Shown here one piece after another: positions 11,279 through 23,594 of a stretch of DNA of 64,000 nucleotides. Position numbers and translations under genes: made by a program. The notes under the pieces were generated by a model that was not told the origin of the DNA, did no database searches, and worked only from the letters and a program-made list of their open reading frames with translations. The stretch is from Thysanoteuthis rhombus (taxonomy: Eukaryota > Mollusca > Cephalopoda > Oegopsida > Thysanoteuthidae). How positions within the stretch are numbered: position 1 is the first letter of the stretch; every line of letters begins with the position of its first letter. The DNA is taken from the NCBI GenBank assembly GCA_963457665.1, contig OY735209.1, forward strand, positions 4,972,081-5,036,080. The letters run 5' to 3'.

Positions 11279-12799
11279 TCATACATCACATGTATATGAT
11301 TTCTCACCATTGTGTTTCCTCATGTGACTTTTTAACCCTGAACTCTGTGAAAATGTTGATCCACACACTTCACATGAATATGGTCTCTCACCAGTGTGTG
11401 TTCTCATGTGAGTTTTTAATGCTGAATTCTGAGAAAATGCAGATCCACACACTTCACATGAATATGGTTTCTCCCCTGTGTGTGTTCGCATGTGTTTTTT
11501 TAAATCAGATGTCCGCGAAAATGCATACTTACACACTTCACATGGATATGGTTTTTCTCCAGTGTGTGTTTGGGAATGAATCTTCAAAGCTGAACTCCAA
11601 GAAAATGCTGTACCACATACTTTACATGAATATGGTTTCTCACCAGTATGTATTCGTATGTGCTTTTTTAAATATGAACTCCGTGAAAATACTGACTCAC
11701 ACATATCACATGAATATGGCTTCTCTCCAGTATGTGTTCTCATGTGACTCTTTAATGCTGAACTCACAGAAAATGCTGAACCACACACTTCACATGGATA
11801 TGGTTTTTCACCAGTGTGTTTTCGCAGGTGTTTTTTTAAATCTGAATTCTGAGAAAATGCAGATCCACATACTTCACATGGATATGGTCTTTCGCCAGTG
11901 TGTGTTTGATAGTGTATCTTTAAAGCTGAACTCCGGGAAAATGCTGAGCCACACACTTCACATGAATATGGTTTCTCTCCAGAGTGTGTTTGCATGTGTT
12001 TCTTTAAAGATGAATTGCATGTAAATGCTAACTTACATATGTCACATGCATATGGTTTTTCTCCAGTGTGTGTTCGGTAGTGGATTTTCAAATTTGTGGC
12101 CCGGGAGAATGCTGTTCCACACACATCACATGAATGTGGTTTCTCTCCAGTGTGCGTTTGCATGTGACTTTTTAAATCTGAACTCCGTATAAATCCCAAT
12201 CCACACACTTCGCAGGAATATGGTTTTTCACCTGTGTGTGTTCGGTAGTGGATTTTTAAACTTGAACTCTTTAGATAAGTCGATCCACACACATTACAAG
12301 TATATGGCTTTTCTCCAGTATGTCTTTGCATATGATCTTTCAAACATGAATTCCATGAGAATGCTAATCCACACACTTCACATGAATATGGCTTTTCTCC
12401 AGTGTGTGTTTGCATGTGAGTTTTTAAATTTGAATTCCACGAAAATGCTAAACCACACACTTCACAAGAATATGGTTTCTCTCCAGTGTGTGTTTTCATG
12501 TGACTTTTCAGACTCGTGCTCTGTGAAAAAGCTGATCCACACACTTGACATGAATATGGTTTCTCACCCGTGTGTTTTCGATAATGTATTTTTAAAGATG
12601 ATTTCTGAGAAAATACTGAGCCACACACCTCACATGAAAAAGGCTTTGTTTCAGTGTGTGTCTGCATGTGAATTTTTAAATGTGAACTTTGTGAAAATTC
12701 AAATCCACACATTTTACATGAATATGCTTTCTTTGCAATGTGTGTCTGAATGTCAATCTTTAAATAAGATCTTTTACCTGACATATTAACACACAGCAT
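11279..12799 (-). CDS. Poly-C2H2 zinc-finger protein A (17 fingers)
   Basis: A 506-residue uninterrupted frame. After about 25 leader residues come 17 tandem classical fingers of 28 residues (C-x2-C-x12-H-x3-H) with TGEKP-type linkers, so it is a sequence-specific nucleic-acid-binding protein, most likely nuclear. Finger 1 has a TETKP linker, finger 9 SGEKP and finger 17 NGEKS. An 18th finger is cut by the stop right after YTCDV. No KRAB, SCAN, BTB or ZAD domain is encoded in this exon. Fingers 4 and 5 (AFSWNSN / AFSWNSC) look like a recent tandem copy; fingers 2, 6, 8 and 10 share a Tyr after the first zinc His. The start is the first ATG of the frame; an internal start at residue 6 is possible. 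The exon opens at an acceptor at 13042, and the first exon lies at about 15.5 kb. Target and partners are unknown. Confidence 0.93.
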   Translation of the reverse strand: MLCVNMSGKRSYLKIDIQTHIAKKAYSCKMCGFEFSQSSHLKIHMQTHTETKPFSCEVCGSVFSQKSSLKIHYRKHTGEKPYSCQVCGSAFSQSTSLKSHMKTHTGEKPYSCEVCGLAFSWNSNLKTHMQTHTGEKPYSCEVCGLAFSWNSCLKDHMQRHTGEKPYTCNVCGSTYLKSSSLKIHYRTHTGEKPYSCEVCGLGFIRSSDLKSHMQTHTGEKPHSCDVCGTAFSRATNLKIHYRTHTGEKPYACDICKLAFTCNSSLKKHMQTHSGEKPYSCEVCGSAFSRSSALKIHYQTHTGERPYPCEVCGSAFSQNSDLKKHLRKHTGEKPYPCEVCGSAFSVSSALKSHMRTHTGEKPYSCDMCESVFSRSSYLKKHIRIHTGEKPYSCKVCGTAFSWSSALKIHSQTHTGEKPYPCEVCKYAFSRTSDLKKHMRTHTGEKPYSCEVCGSAFSQNSALKTHMRTHTGERPYSCEVCGSTFSQSSGLKSHMRKHNGEKSYTCDV

Positions 12800-13042
12800 G
12801 CGAATATTGCTTATTAGAATGTGTTTTTAGAACAAGTACTCCAAAATGCAAATAATGACATTTTACAAGTGGTTTTTTTTCCAGTTGGTCTTTTCAACTT
12901 TCCACTCGATGAACAAAGTTATATTATTTATGTTGATTACATATTTTCATATTCAACATTGAATTGATCATCATAGTTTCTCTAAACAATATTCACAAAC
13001 AGTCATCAGAAAAGTTAGGTATTTCTTCACAGCAGCTGAAAT
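12800..13042 (-). promoter_or_regulatory. ZNF-A exon-2 leader with splice acceptor and uORF
   Basis: On the minus strand a polypyrimidine tract ending CTTCTTCTTTCAG places the first exon base at 13042. The leader shares its wording with B, D and E, including GAGAAACTATGATGATCAAT. It contains a short upstream ORF at 12974-12924 encoding MMINSMLNMKICNQHK, out of frame with the ZNF start. Paralogue conservation supports a real 5' untranslated leader. Confidence 0.75.
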
Positions 13043-15493
13043 CTGAAAGAAGAAGAGGTGCTATCAAAGATCATATACTCATTTGCGTTTATCAAGATAT
13101 GATAACTTGGTTTGGGTTTCAAAGAATTCCAGCAGATCCCATCAGACATTTTACGTTATAAGCAGTATGCATGTAAAACCAGCAAAAAAAGATATGAAAA
13201 ATAAATCACTCCATTTCATAAATGTATGATTTCTATTGAATGAAAATGCTGAGCTTCATTTTAAATGTTACTTAATTCTGAAGAGGACAGATTAGAGAAG
13301 ATACAAAATATATCCAGATGTATTTCACTGAGTGGAAATTGAAATGTTAAAAAAATAAATAAATATTTTCAGTAAAAGAAATGTTTCAATGATATTGCTA
13401 TTCGCTGCCATCTTATGACTTTTCAAGCTTTCATGTTCCCCTTTAAACAAGAACAGAAGAAAAAAAATCATCTGACAGATTTAAATATATTTGCATTTTG
13501 AACTTGAATCATCCAAGTCATTGCAGAAAATTCTTTCTAGTGGACATGTGTAGTGAGTTTTAAATTTGAATAAACTATCTCATTCATTTTACTTGTATGG
13601 CTGGATAGAAATGATGTGTTTTTTTTTAGCATACAAGTTATCTTACACCACCAGATAATTAACACGTGTACGATAAATAAAATTATACCACTATTTAAAG
13701 GAAAGCATATTTATAAACCATTTTAACCATCATACTATTCACTATCCGAAGAAAAAATAAGAAATTCCTTTACAAAATCATGGAGCAAACAATTTTTCAT
13801 TAAATCATCTTGATCTGATAACTCAATTCTTTTAGTAAATTTTCAAGTAAAGAAATTAAAATCATAAAATAATCTAGAGAGGCCTCCATATTCGCAGATT
13901 GCAGTACATTTCTCATCACCAAAATTGATTGAAACTCAAAACAAGGACACAATTTTTACAAAATAATTCTCACACTTCTCGATTAATATTTAATGATAAA
14001 GGAATTTCAAAACATTTTCTAAAATCAATAAAATTTCTTTTTTCTTTTAAAATCTAGAAAGAATTATTGAAAATATTCTCTTCCTTTCGGATACTTTTAG
14101 TCTATATCTTACTCACAATTTCAATATCATACATCTAAATATTGTGATTTTGGGCAAAACCTTGATCTCACAGGATAATTAAAAAATATTCTATTGTTAA
14201 AAAGGAAAAAGGATTGCAAAAACCCAACCTAATCCAGCAAGATTTTTAAAAAAATTGTGTGGTTTCCTCTTTAGAAAGATAAAAACTCTGGTATCTTCGT
14301 TTTCTTTTGGCGGAAACTGATGAAAAAGCTGTTGTTCAAGGCTTTTTCATTAGTCTCCAAATTAGCTAATTTCGAAAGATGAAATGAAAAAATCATGATA
14401 AAGTATTAATGCTTTATTTCAACCCTTCCCTTAAATCCTAACTCTACACCCTAAACATAAAGCAGTAAAGAAAATGTAGAATATAAAATTGGAATAACAT
14501 CGATCTTTAATCCAGAAATAAGAAATGATTTATTTGAACAATAAAATGAAAAAAAACATCTGAACATACTGAATGTTGTCCAGGGCTGGCCCTGAATTTT
14601 GGCGCCTTCCAAAGCTTAACTCAGCTTATTGTCAGTCATCTGAATTTTTTTGCCAATTATAAATCACTACTACTCACAACAGACTGGTTTAATCACTGTT
14701 GCTGGGTATTCATGAGTTCTGATATGTTTCTATCTGGACCTCACCCAGCCATAACCATTCATAGTAATAACTTTTTGCATGCACACACACTCATCTCAAT
14801 GAGTGGGGAAAATGTTTTCGTTTTTGTTTTTTTTGGAGTTTTTTGGAAATTCCCACCTGAATCCTATTTGGGGGTTCAGTTTACAATGAAACTTAATCCC
14901 AAATTGGTCCCTTAGTTTGTGCCCAGTAGCATTCATGCTTGTATTTTGAAAAGTTATGCTTCTTAGTGATCACAACCCAACAAAAGGCAAGAAAAGTAAC
15001 GTATTCATTGATCAACTTTTTTTTTCACAATTTTTTCGACTGATCACCCTATCAAGTGACTAACCAGACCTGTTTTTTTTAGTCGTAAATTTCTATCGGT
15101 TAAATTCCAAAGAAATTAGACAGATTTAGCCGGAAAAAGGCTAATTAGGCAACCCAGGAAAAAATTGCCGACAAACATACAATTGTATGGAAAACTATTA
15201 ATTGGCTAAAATTAAGAAAACGATTTTTGATGCAATTTTTAGAAAAAAGAAAAAAAATGAATGAAAATATCTTGAAATCATCGCAATAATCAGTTTTCAA
15301 TAAAAAGGAATCGTCTGATTCCAGATGAATTTTTAGATAAAGGATAAAATAGGATTAAATATTGAAAGATTAATGATTATTGTTTATGAAAAACGTCATT
15401 TCTTTGTTTAATTTACAAAAAGACTTTTTGTCTCTTTCTGCAAAAATTCATTTTTATTTCTAAATAAAGAAAATAAGAGAATGTTATACTTAC
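13043..15493 (-). other. Intron of ZNF-A (inferred)
   Basis: About 2.45 kb between the conserved donor (15493) and acceptor (13043) on the minus strand. It holds an R-alpha copy and otherwise AT-rich sequence with no coding signal. Splicing is inferred from the signals and from paralogue conservation. Confidence 0.6.
14590..15085 (-). repeat. Dispersed repeat R-alpha, copy 2 (minus)
   Basis: Reverse complement of the family at 1890-2460: ACAGGTCTGGTTAGTCACTT, GCATGAATGCTACTGG and a C-rich tract followed by AATAGGATTCAGG all match. It sits in the inferred intron of ZNF-A. A hAT-like CAGGGCTGGCCCTGAATTTT edge borders it at 14581. Confidence 0.65.
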
Positions 15494-15680
15494 TTCTTTC
15501 TCTTTTCTTTCGTCTGATTTCTCTTCCTTAGGGAAATGCAATGTTACAGAAGAACCGGGAAACAATTCAATCTTAAATCAAATAAACATTTTGGCCTGAA
15601 TTTCATTTCAAGAAATCTTTTGTTTGCGATCAGAAAATGATTAGTGAAGAGCGGAAGTCAAGGGAAGTAATCGATCAAAA
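15240..15680 (-). promoter_or_regulatory. ZNF-A promoter / exon-1 block
   Basis: One of four copies of a conserved block. Read on the minus strand it contains TTACTTCCCTTGACTTCCGC with an ETS-like CGGAAGT site (15652-15658), a purine-rich AGGAAGAGAAATCAGACGAA stretch, and the donor AAAGAA|GTAAGTAT with the last exon base at 15494. The exon is probably non-coding and begins somewhere near 15640-15670; the start site is not fixed by sequence. The part at 15240-15420, past the donor, is shared only with copy E. Confidence 0.7.
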
Positions 15681-17879
15681 CAATGGAAATTCTTGGGTTT
15701 TCAATTTTAATTGTATTGGTCTTCGTATATCCCCATGAAAACATCAAGGATCTATTTGAATTTTGAATAAATGATCTTATGAGAAAAATATATTAGGCCC
15801 TTCTGATATGCCATGGTCTCGATTACAAGAGAAAGAACTGCGATTAATTTTTTATACTAACTTACATCAGTTTCGAAAAAAAGTTGACTTTTTGAAGTTT
15901 TTGAGGGCCGGGGAGTTCTATTTACAATACGGGAAAACGGACCCTTATTAAGCGACATTTCCGTCATTTGTGGACACCATTTATCTTTCCCTCATTCTGA
16001 TTTTCAAATGTCCACTTTGGAAAACACATGTACAGATAATTTTCTCCTTCTTGTTCGGAATTTTACTTGATTTTCTCGAACGAATTTCGAGAAATCAAGA
16101 ATAAATTCAGTTTTGTTGCAGCTTATGATTAAATATGAAATTATTAGATTTTATAGTCAACACCTTCCTACCGTAGTAGAATTTTGCCGATTGTTTCACA
16201 GAATCAAACTGATCAACTATTTCCGGTGATAGAAAACGAAAAATCGCTTTTAAACTTCGATTTCCTTCTCTTAAGCAATTAACATGATTGATTTTACTTT
16301 CCAAACAAACCTTGTCATCTCTTTCAAGGAGTAAGTCTCACCATGTGTATTTTTCTATTTATTTTTTAAAATTCTGCTCGTCTGTGTTGTGTGCTGGGTA
16401 CAGCCAACGAAAACGTTAAATTGATAAACGCTAAAACTTTAGCAGAATCAAAGATGACTGCTAACTTCAATACGAATTCATCCTCGGTTTTCTTTTTCTC
16501 TAGAACTCTTAAAAACAAACCCGAGAAAGAAAGTTTGATGTGTTGTGGCTTAGACGTAGAGCTTTCAAAAAAGTTATAACATGCCAGATGGTAATCAAGG
16601 TGTACATGAATAATTAATAGAACAAATGAAATGGAGTATTAGTTTACATCTAACATACAGTTATTTTTTTTAAATCTATGTCTAGGCTACATTAAATTAC
16701 TAAAGCTTCAGCTCTCTAGGAATGTTTCCAAGAGTTTTTGATCCCAACAAAAAACAAACAGAAGCTAAATTCACATAATAAGAGTTAGTGGTTAGTCTTT
16801 CTTCCACTAAACTTATCGTAGTTTATCAGATTAATTGTTTTCAATTGCTATGACAACTACAGCACCCAACTTTATGTATACAATCTGACTGACATATCTT
16901 ATTTTTAGATTTTCCAATAATCTATCAGCATTGTGATGTCCAAGTTCAAGGTTGGTAAACCTTTTTGAGGTCAATGGCCTACGGGGACAATAATCTGATA
17001 TCCAATGGGAATTTTAAAGTAACAGATAACTATTTCTATTATACTTGTATTTTATAGAATATTTTATGGAGAAAGAGAACAAAAAATGCTTGAAAGCATT
17101 CATAAGGAAGTCTGTTTAAACAATCAATGACTGAGATATCTGCTGATTAATTAAAGGTTGCTGGGTTTGGTTTTTTTTCGAATAAATTCCCAAACAAAAA
17201 ATGGTATCTGTGTGTCAAAAAAACGTTTTTGCAAGCCTCCATAGGTTGCTAAACTGCACACCTCGTCAGATATTCGAATCGCTGAAGATTCACTTTATTT
17301 CATAAATTAGTTTGCTTCAGCATGATATAAACCTAAATATATCCAAACAAAAAAAGTGACGTTGGCTTTTATACAAAATAATGGGTCTTGCACATCTCAT
17401 AATAATCGTCTTACCAAATATGGTGGTAAGTGATCAGGGAAAATAAAGGATGAGTTTGAGGGTCAGATTTGCCAACAGTAAAAGTTCTGATAGCTAGACT
17501 GGTAGAGCAGTTGCTGTACATATTGCAGGCTTCTTGAAGTAAAAGGAATACGAGAAGTCAGAAATACTGTAAAGTTTTGATTTAACTGACATTGGTATGA
17601 TGAATTTTGGATTCAACAGACATTTTTTATAAATATACTGTTTCATTTCTGCATATGAGTCATTAAAAAGATATAGTAAATTACCTTTCATTTTTATTTA
17701 ATAACCAATATTTCTTAATTGTGCCTAATATAAATCTTATCTATAAGAACATGGGCCTCAATGATAGATTTTGGGTCATCAATAAAATGAGTCAAGAAGA
17801 ACCATTAAACTACTCAGTCAAAAAGAGGTGTAAAAATATCTTCTTTATTATAGCATTTTTCATCTTTTATTTTAATTCT
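15681..17879. other. Intergenic, nothing recognised
   Basis: Upstream side of ZNF-A. Apart from a slightly GC-richer 15900-16000 stretch there is no gene-like frame, RNA gene or repeat shared with the rest of the window that I could recognise. Short open frames at 16107-16304 and 16391-16579 resemble no family known to me. Confidence 0.4.
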
Positions 17880-18220
17880 TCATTATAACTGAACAACAAT
17901 AGCCATCAAAGATGGTGAAAGGTTCTATCCTTTTTATATGCACATGTGTGTGTGTGTATTTGCTTATGAGTTTGTTTGTGTGTTCCAGCACTCCTGGCCA
18001 TACTGTTTTATTTACAGATTTGAAAATGACACCAATACTCCAATAGACTCCTTCTGAAAACTTTCCTTCCTTTTTTGACCATTTTTGAGTCCTAATCTGA
18101 AAGATTTAATAATGAAAACTAGATTCTCCAAAATCTAGATGTTTTTTCTGACTTAATTTTTGATGGTTTCAAGTGGCAATGCCAGTGAGATCATAAATAG
18201 AATTTATTCTGACCATATTT
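17880..18220 (+). repeat. Dispersed repeat R-gamma, copy 2
   Basis: Matches 2880-3215 in order and orientation, with a small (GT)n tract at about 17946-17960 inserted after the CTATCC segment. It ends in ATAAATAGAATTTATTCTGA, the stretch also found inverted at about 32370. Confidence 0.65.
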
Positions 18221-18989
18221 ATTCTTCGATGGAATTTTCTTTTACAGGACTTTCAATCATTGATCGTGATAGCGAATTTACTCATTTTTCTATTGTACAG
18301 CACTGCATATTCTATAAAAGCTTTGATTCACATCAAAAAATTGTATAAATTGGTCTTCAAGATCACATTTGGACTCAAAAGACTTTCGGCATCAACAGAG
18401 ACTCTTTGCTCCCTAATAATCTGTATAAATTGAAGGTTTACAGTCCCACTCAAAAATGAATAATGGATGACAATGCATTGTTTTTACACTGATGACTTGC
18501 TCAGCAATCATCAGTCCTCATTCAATGTAAAGGAATTTCTAAAAGGCCATCAAAATTGAAAGTAAACAAAAAAGATTGTTGATCATGAAAAAATTCAGTC
18601 AGATTATGTTGACAATGTTTCAGCTGTGTACCCTCTAGCCTTCACGGGGGCAGGGTTCTAGAATGTAAAATCAAGACTCAGAGCACATGCTTGATTGGAA
18701 TGGTCCAGTCTAATCGTGTATGCACTCTGAGCAGTGATCCAACATCCTAGAACCAATAACAACCCCATGAAGACCAGAGGATACACGGCTGAATAGTTAT
18801 GAATAAATGAAAATTCAGACAAGAAAATGGTCCGAACATGTCATACATAATGATTGATACACTCCATCTAACAAAATTCAGACAAGAAGAAAGGTTGTTG
18901 TCTATAGTTTTGAGATATTGCTTTTTCATTATTCCACAAAATTTATTTAGGCTAACATACTCATCTTCGTTGTTTTGATCGCAGTGTTT
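18221..18989. other. Intergenic, nothing recognised
   Basis: Includes a small GC-richer patch at 18630-18780. No family resemblance in any frame was noticed. Confidence 0.35.
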
Positions 18990-19500
18990 CAGTCACTTCT
19001 CTTGGATAAAGTTCTGAGATGAAGTATTTTCATAAGAACACAAATCATCCAGATTAGCAGAACAATGTCCTGTCATTCACACTGTCCTGCTTTGGGGAAA
19101 CAATGAGGGGCCTGCTGCAAACCAAATCGGATGGCTTCAATCTGTCGATACGCAGCTTCAGCAAGCAGTCTTGTTGCTCATTTTAGCTACAATCCTAAAA
19201 GCAAACTGTTCACATCTTCCAACATTCTTCAAGAAATACCAACTAATGTATGAACTGCTGTCCCTGATGCAAAAGTTGCAACATTGCAGATCTTCCCTGA
19301 CAGTGGAGCTAACATCTGCCAGGCAGGCTTACAACATCCAATGACAGATGGGATCTGCAAATTCATCCATGTTATAACCAGGTTAAAGCCGTAGGAGGAT
19401 CCGTTCTAACATGTAAGGGTTGGATAGCAGTCACGTTTGAGAGAAGGCTTTCAGTAAGTTATTCACAGATTTCATCCAGAGAAAGTGACATTCAGAAATT
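18990..19500 (+). mobile_element. Fossil Ty3/Gypsy-like LTR retrotransposon piece
   Basis: The plus strand near 19270-19440 encodes a stretch like the aspartic protease of Ty3/Gypsy elements: a PDSGANICQAG active-site motif (usual form DTGA/DSGA) followed, after the expected gap, by VGGSVLTCKGWIAVTFE. Upstream sequence is probably older gag/pol debris. No reverse transcriptase, integrase or LTRs were found nearby. It is a small, broken, old fragment. Confidence 0.55.
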
Positions 19501-21659
19501 GGCGCTTCCAACCAGGATACACATCATGCACACACACACACATGAGAGGTAATCCAGCAGTTCCCTTCAGTAGCAGTCTCAAAACCTGTACATAATGTTG
19601 TTATTGCCCGAGAATGCCAGGCTGATCTTCCACAGCTGATCAAAACAGTGCCAGATATAACTCCAACTATAGCCTTGCAAGTCGTGAATTCAAAGAACCT
19701 CCCAAAATTTATTAGACCATAACAAACCAGGATTAAAGGAGTTATAATCATGGTGGAGGGAAATGAACAATATACCGTATGGGTTGACATTTTTGATATT
19801 GTTGTTACTGCTTTTTGTTGCTGTGAGCACATTTGTGTTTTTGTCTTGCAGAATGACTGATTAGCCTTTATCAATTTGATAAAATCTTGATTACTCTTAT
19901 TCTTATTTTTTGAAGCACAGTTTTATTCTGTGATGTTTTTCCAGAGGAAAATGCAATTCCTAAAGACCACTGGGTGTAACATATTCCAGAGGAAGACTGA
20001 AGTACATATCCGCCAAAACATTGCGTCAAAAACAATAATAATGAAGATACTCAACTGAATAACATCCGGAATGACACACGCATCATTTCGTTTTTATTTG
20101 ATCAATATTTTAAAATTCATGACATTTTGCTTGTCTCCTCGGACAAACCATGCATCCTACACAAGGGACAAAATGTCAGTAATTCAATGAAATTTATGAT
20201 GTTATAAATATTTGGTGTGCTCTTCATACCCTAACTCAATTTGTAAGTGAAACTTTTGAATCTTAAGCACAAGAAAAATATTTTCAAACACAGAAAATTG
20301 TCAAATTCCTTTTTATTTGAACCATCATTCGCAGAGAAAAAACAAAGAAATGTTTAAAATTCAGGAAAGGGAAGCCCAGAAATTTTTGATATGATTTACA
20401 GCTTCATCCGCTCATCAATAAGAAACAAACAAATGCAAAACACTCACCCAAATTATTATCATAAAACTTCCTAATATGAATAAACATCATCTGTTAAAAA
20501 AGAGAGGCATTACTTTGTTGTGTTCAACCATTATCAGAATTGACTATGGATGCACAGAAAGGAACAGAAGAATTCCATTTGGCCACTCATAAACACCCGT
20601 TCAACTGAATGCCTATTCAATTTACCAATATTATTTTTTAAATCATTAACCATTTATATATACTTAATTATTAATCGCTACACCAAACCCTCGTGATAAT
20701 GGAACTTGATACAACAAATTTTGGCTCCAACAAACCTGGACATCCATAGGAACTGACCAGATTTACCAAAAAGGTTTGATAGATACGCTGAGGAAATGGA
20801 CTATATAAATATTTGCAATCATATTTTATTTCATACCAGATATCTATGCAACCTACTCAGGCCACATGGATCCCAAGGTTGTAAAGCAATAAATTATAAC
20901 TTAATTCAAGGTCGACTACACAGAAGATCAGTACTTTCAGCCAGTTAATGAAAATTCAAGGTGGATTAGGTGTCATTTTTTAGTTAATTGTCATTATTTC
21001 TTGGGAAATGTTCAATTGAACTTACTGTTAAATTTACTCTACACGAACCGAAATATGAGGAGATTTAGATGAAAACCATGGTTTTTATTTTTCTCCAAGT
21101 TTTTTTAAAGTTTTATTCAGTGCAAATGAATTGAAAAGGATATCAAAATTCAAGTAAAAATTGTAGTTGTTATGGCAGCAGATTTTAATACTTAGAAAAA
21201 GTAAGTTAGGATTGTGTTTAAACATGCGCTGAATGACCAAGTCTAGTTGTAATTATGATAGAGCTGCTTTGCCACGTGTTTTGTGCTGACTTTTTGTCCA
21301 CATTTTTGTTCATTCCTTGAACTCTACAGCCTTCTTCAGGTGATCAATGGGTGTATTTGTCATTATCAAGATAGAAAAGCCCAGTCTTGGCAACCACCTG
21401 CAATGTGCGCATTCCACAGTCTAATTTTGGGTGGGGTTAATTTTGGGTCCCAAACATTGTTGGTTGTAATTGGTGTCAAAAATCTGGAGTTGAAGCCATG
21501 GGTTTTTTTTTCAAGGGTATAAATATCCTGGTAGGGCACAATAGCTTTGTAATGATCGTCATTTCGGTTTGAAAGAAGGGCAGATTACTGTCATTGTCAT
21601 TATTCTAAGAGAAATGGTAAACCCAACTGAAATTGAACAGTGGAATACATATGTTCAAG
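19501..21659. other. Intergenic with R-zeta copy 2 (20100-20215)
   Basis: 20100-20215 carries the R-zeta wording (ACATTTTGCTTGTCTCC, ACAAACCATGCATCC, AATTCAATGAAATTTA). Near 21310-21340 the ACTCTACAGCCTTCTTCAGG motif matches 4961-4982. The rest, including the 116-residue minus frame at 19524-19874, resembles nothing known to me. Confidence 0.45.
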
Positions 21660-22130
21660 ATGATTACTGAGACAAAATGGTATCTATCATATCTGAGGCA
21701 GAAAACGACTGAATTGACCATTGGTAGAGGAGAAAAAGGTATCAAAATGGTATTCGTTATATCTGATGTACAAACAGATTGAACAGACCAGTGGAATTTG
21801 GAAAAGTATCAAAATGGTATCAAGCATAACTGATGCAAAAAAAAATGAAGAGACCATTGGAATAGAAAAAGTATCAAAATGGTTTATAACATATCTAAGG
21901 CAAAAAAAGACTGTACAGACTATTTGAATAAAAAAAGGATCAATATCTTCATTATGGATGTATCAGTATTGGTTTGGAGAAGACAGGTATTACTGGAGGA
22001 AGTAACTGCAGTTTAGTCAGCAACATTGAAGTGTTTCTAACTGATTTGTTACATTTCTTTCCATCAAAAGATCCCAGGATTTATATTGGTAGTCACTGCA
22101 CAGAACTCATACATTTGTGAATCTCATTCA
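21660..22130 (+). repeat. R-beta repeat, copy 2, with 65-bp minisatellite
   Basis: Four tandem units of about 65 bp (21669-21945) each contain ATCAAAATGGTAT, an ATATCTGA-type segment, and GACCATTGGAATAG. They run into the unique part of the R-beta family (GTATTGGTTTGGAGAAGACA to GTCACTGCACAGAACTCA). The copy at 9000-10025 keeps only one to two units. Confidence 0.8.
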
Positions 22131-23594
22131 ATAAAGGAGAAATAAACAAAGATTTGATTGCTTTTTATTGGCTAAGCAAAACATCCAAAGTTTTCTATTA
22201 TATTATTTAGATAAATTTCATAACAAGGGGTTTAGTTCAGTGTAAGGAGAGAGCCCTCTGCCCCCAAGTTATTCGATTGCTTCCACTTTATCCAAGACCT
22301 TTGTATACACACTGTGAATTGAACCTCAACAAAAGCCAGCTGACAAAAGTTTTGATTGAAATGCCTTCACTGCACATGGTTACACACGTAGGAACATAAG
22401 AATTCCAGATGATGAAATGATGGTAGTATAACAGGAAAAAAAGTTTATTGATGACAAGGGTAACAGATTTGAGTTGAACCTTCCCCATGACTGGTCAGGT
22501 GATTTTAGCCAGAATGACTCAGCTAGTTTTAGACAGGGAAACTATCTTGGGACTCTGCCAGGGAATCGTTGAACTTCAAGCCAGAATCTTCAAAGTTAGG
22601 CTATTGCAGAGAAGTGAGTAGAGGCAACATTGGGTCAGAAACTAAGAGCAAAGAACTGACTAGACCTCAGATCTTTTGGATGTATTTCTAGGGGGAACTT
22701 TTGAAGGGGATAAATAAAGTCCAATCTGTATAGTTAATTCAACATCTACGCAAGACTGCAAAATCCACAAAACTGCCTCTTTTTCCACTCATCATGCAAT
22801 TTGATTGGCTGGAGATCTCACGTCACCACCAAAGGGCATGTTTTCATTTCCTTATGTCACATGACCAATCAATCAGATGGGGCCTGTTACATTCAGCTCC
22901 ATATAAATGTTTTCATTATAAGAAAAAAAATCAACTCATTTATCTTTCCAATTAGGCTTGAATGATTCTCTTTACATTGTGAAACTTTGAGAAGATTCAA
23001 CATGACTATATTGACAGACAATAAGGTCCTCATTTTTACCTATCCCTAATTGAAGAGTCACTGGCACCTCTCCTAAATTACCCGCAGCTGATTATCATTT
23101 TACTTTTTTGATTGGTTGAGTGAAGTTAATTCTAGGTGCCCCCTCTGATTGGAAATATACCATATGCCTTTTTTGGACTAATAACATTACCAGTGATATC
23201 TATATTCTCAAACCATTTAAAATTTCTATTATCTTCAAAAACAGAACATTATTTGGTCTTCTGTTGTATCAACTTTTGCGGTTCTAACTGGCTTGTAAAA
23301 TCCATAATTCTTGCACTTTCCCATTATGTTCTTGTAGAATTGAGTTGACCGTCTCCTGACCTATCAACGTATCACATTTGCAGCAGCTTGCGATAAGATG
23401 TCTGGGGCAAACTTTCTATTTACAAAGTGTAAAGAATTCAAGACTATTTTAGATTTATAGTTTCTCTTCTTTTCCCTCACGCAATTGAAGATTGTGATAA
23501 ACAACCATGATGAAATACATTTGTGACCCGCCGCATATATTGATTTAATTGACACATTTCAGAAGACTGGATATCATTAACTGAGTTGGCATGT
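22131..23594. other. 3' flank of ZNF-B, nothing recognised
   Basis: AT-rich sequence with no recognisable gene, RNA or shared repeat. ZNF-B transcription on the minus strand probably ends near its right edge. Confidence 0.4.

Noticed and set aside
11083-12024. Long plus-strand open frames opposite the ZNF arrays (also 12220-12789, 24104-24859, 37113-37448, and minus frames over 57.4-58.9 kb)
   Set aside because: They are antisense shadows of the 84-bp finger repeat, reading HTLHMNMVSLQCVF-type periodic peptides. The sense frame encodes proper zinc fingers.
11279-12799. Regular 84-bp repeats that could be mistaken for a CRISPR or satellite array
   Set aside because: The period equals 28 codons, and the conserved bases are the Cys, His and linker codons of C2H2 fingers in an open frame.
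19524-19874. 116-residue minus-strand frame
   Set aside because: It lies beside the fossil protease piece and shows no recognisable motif.
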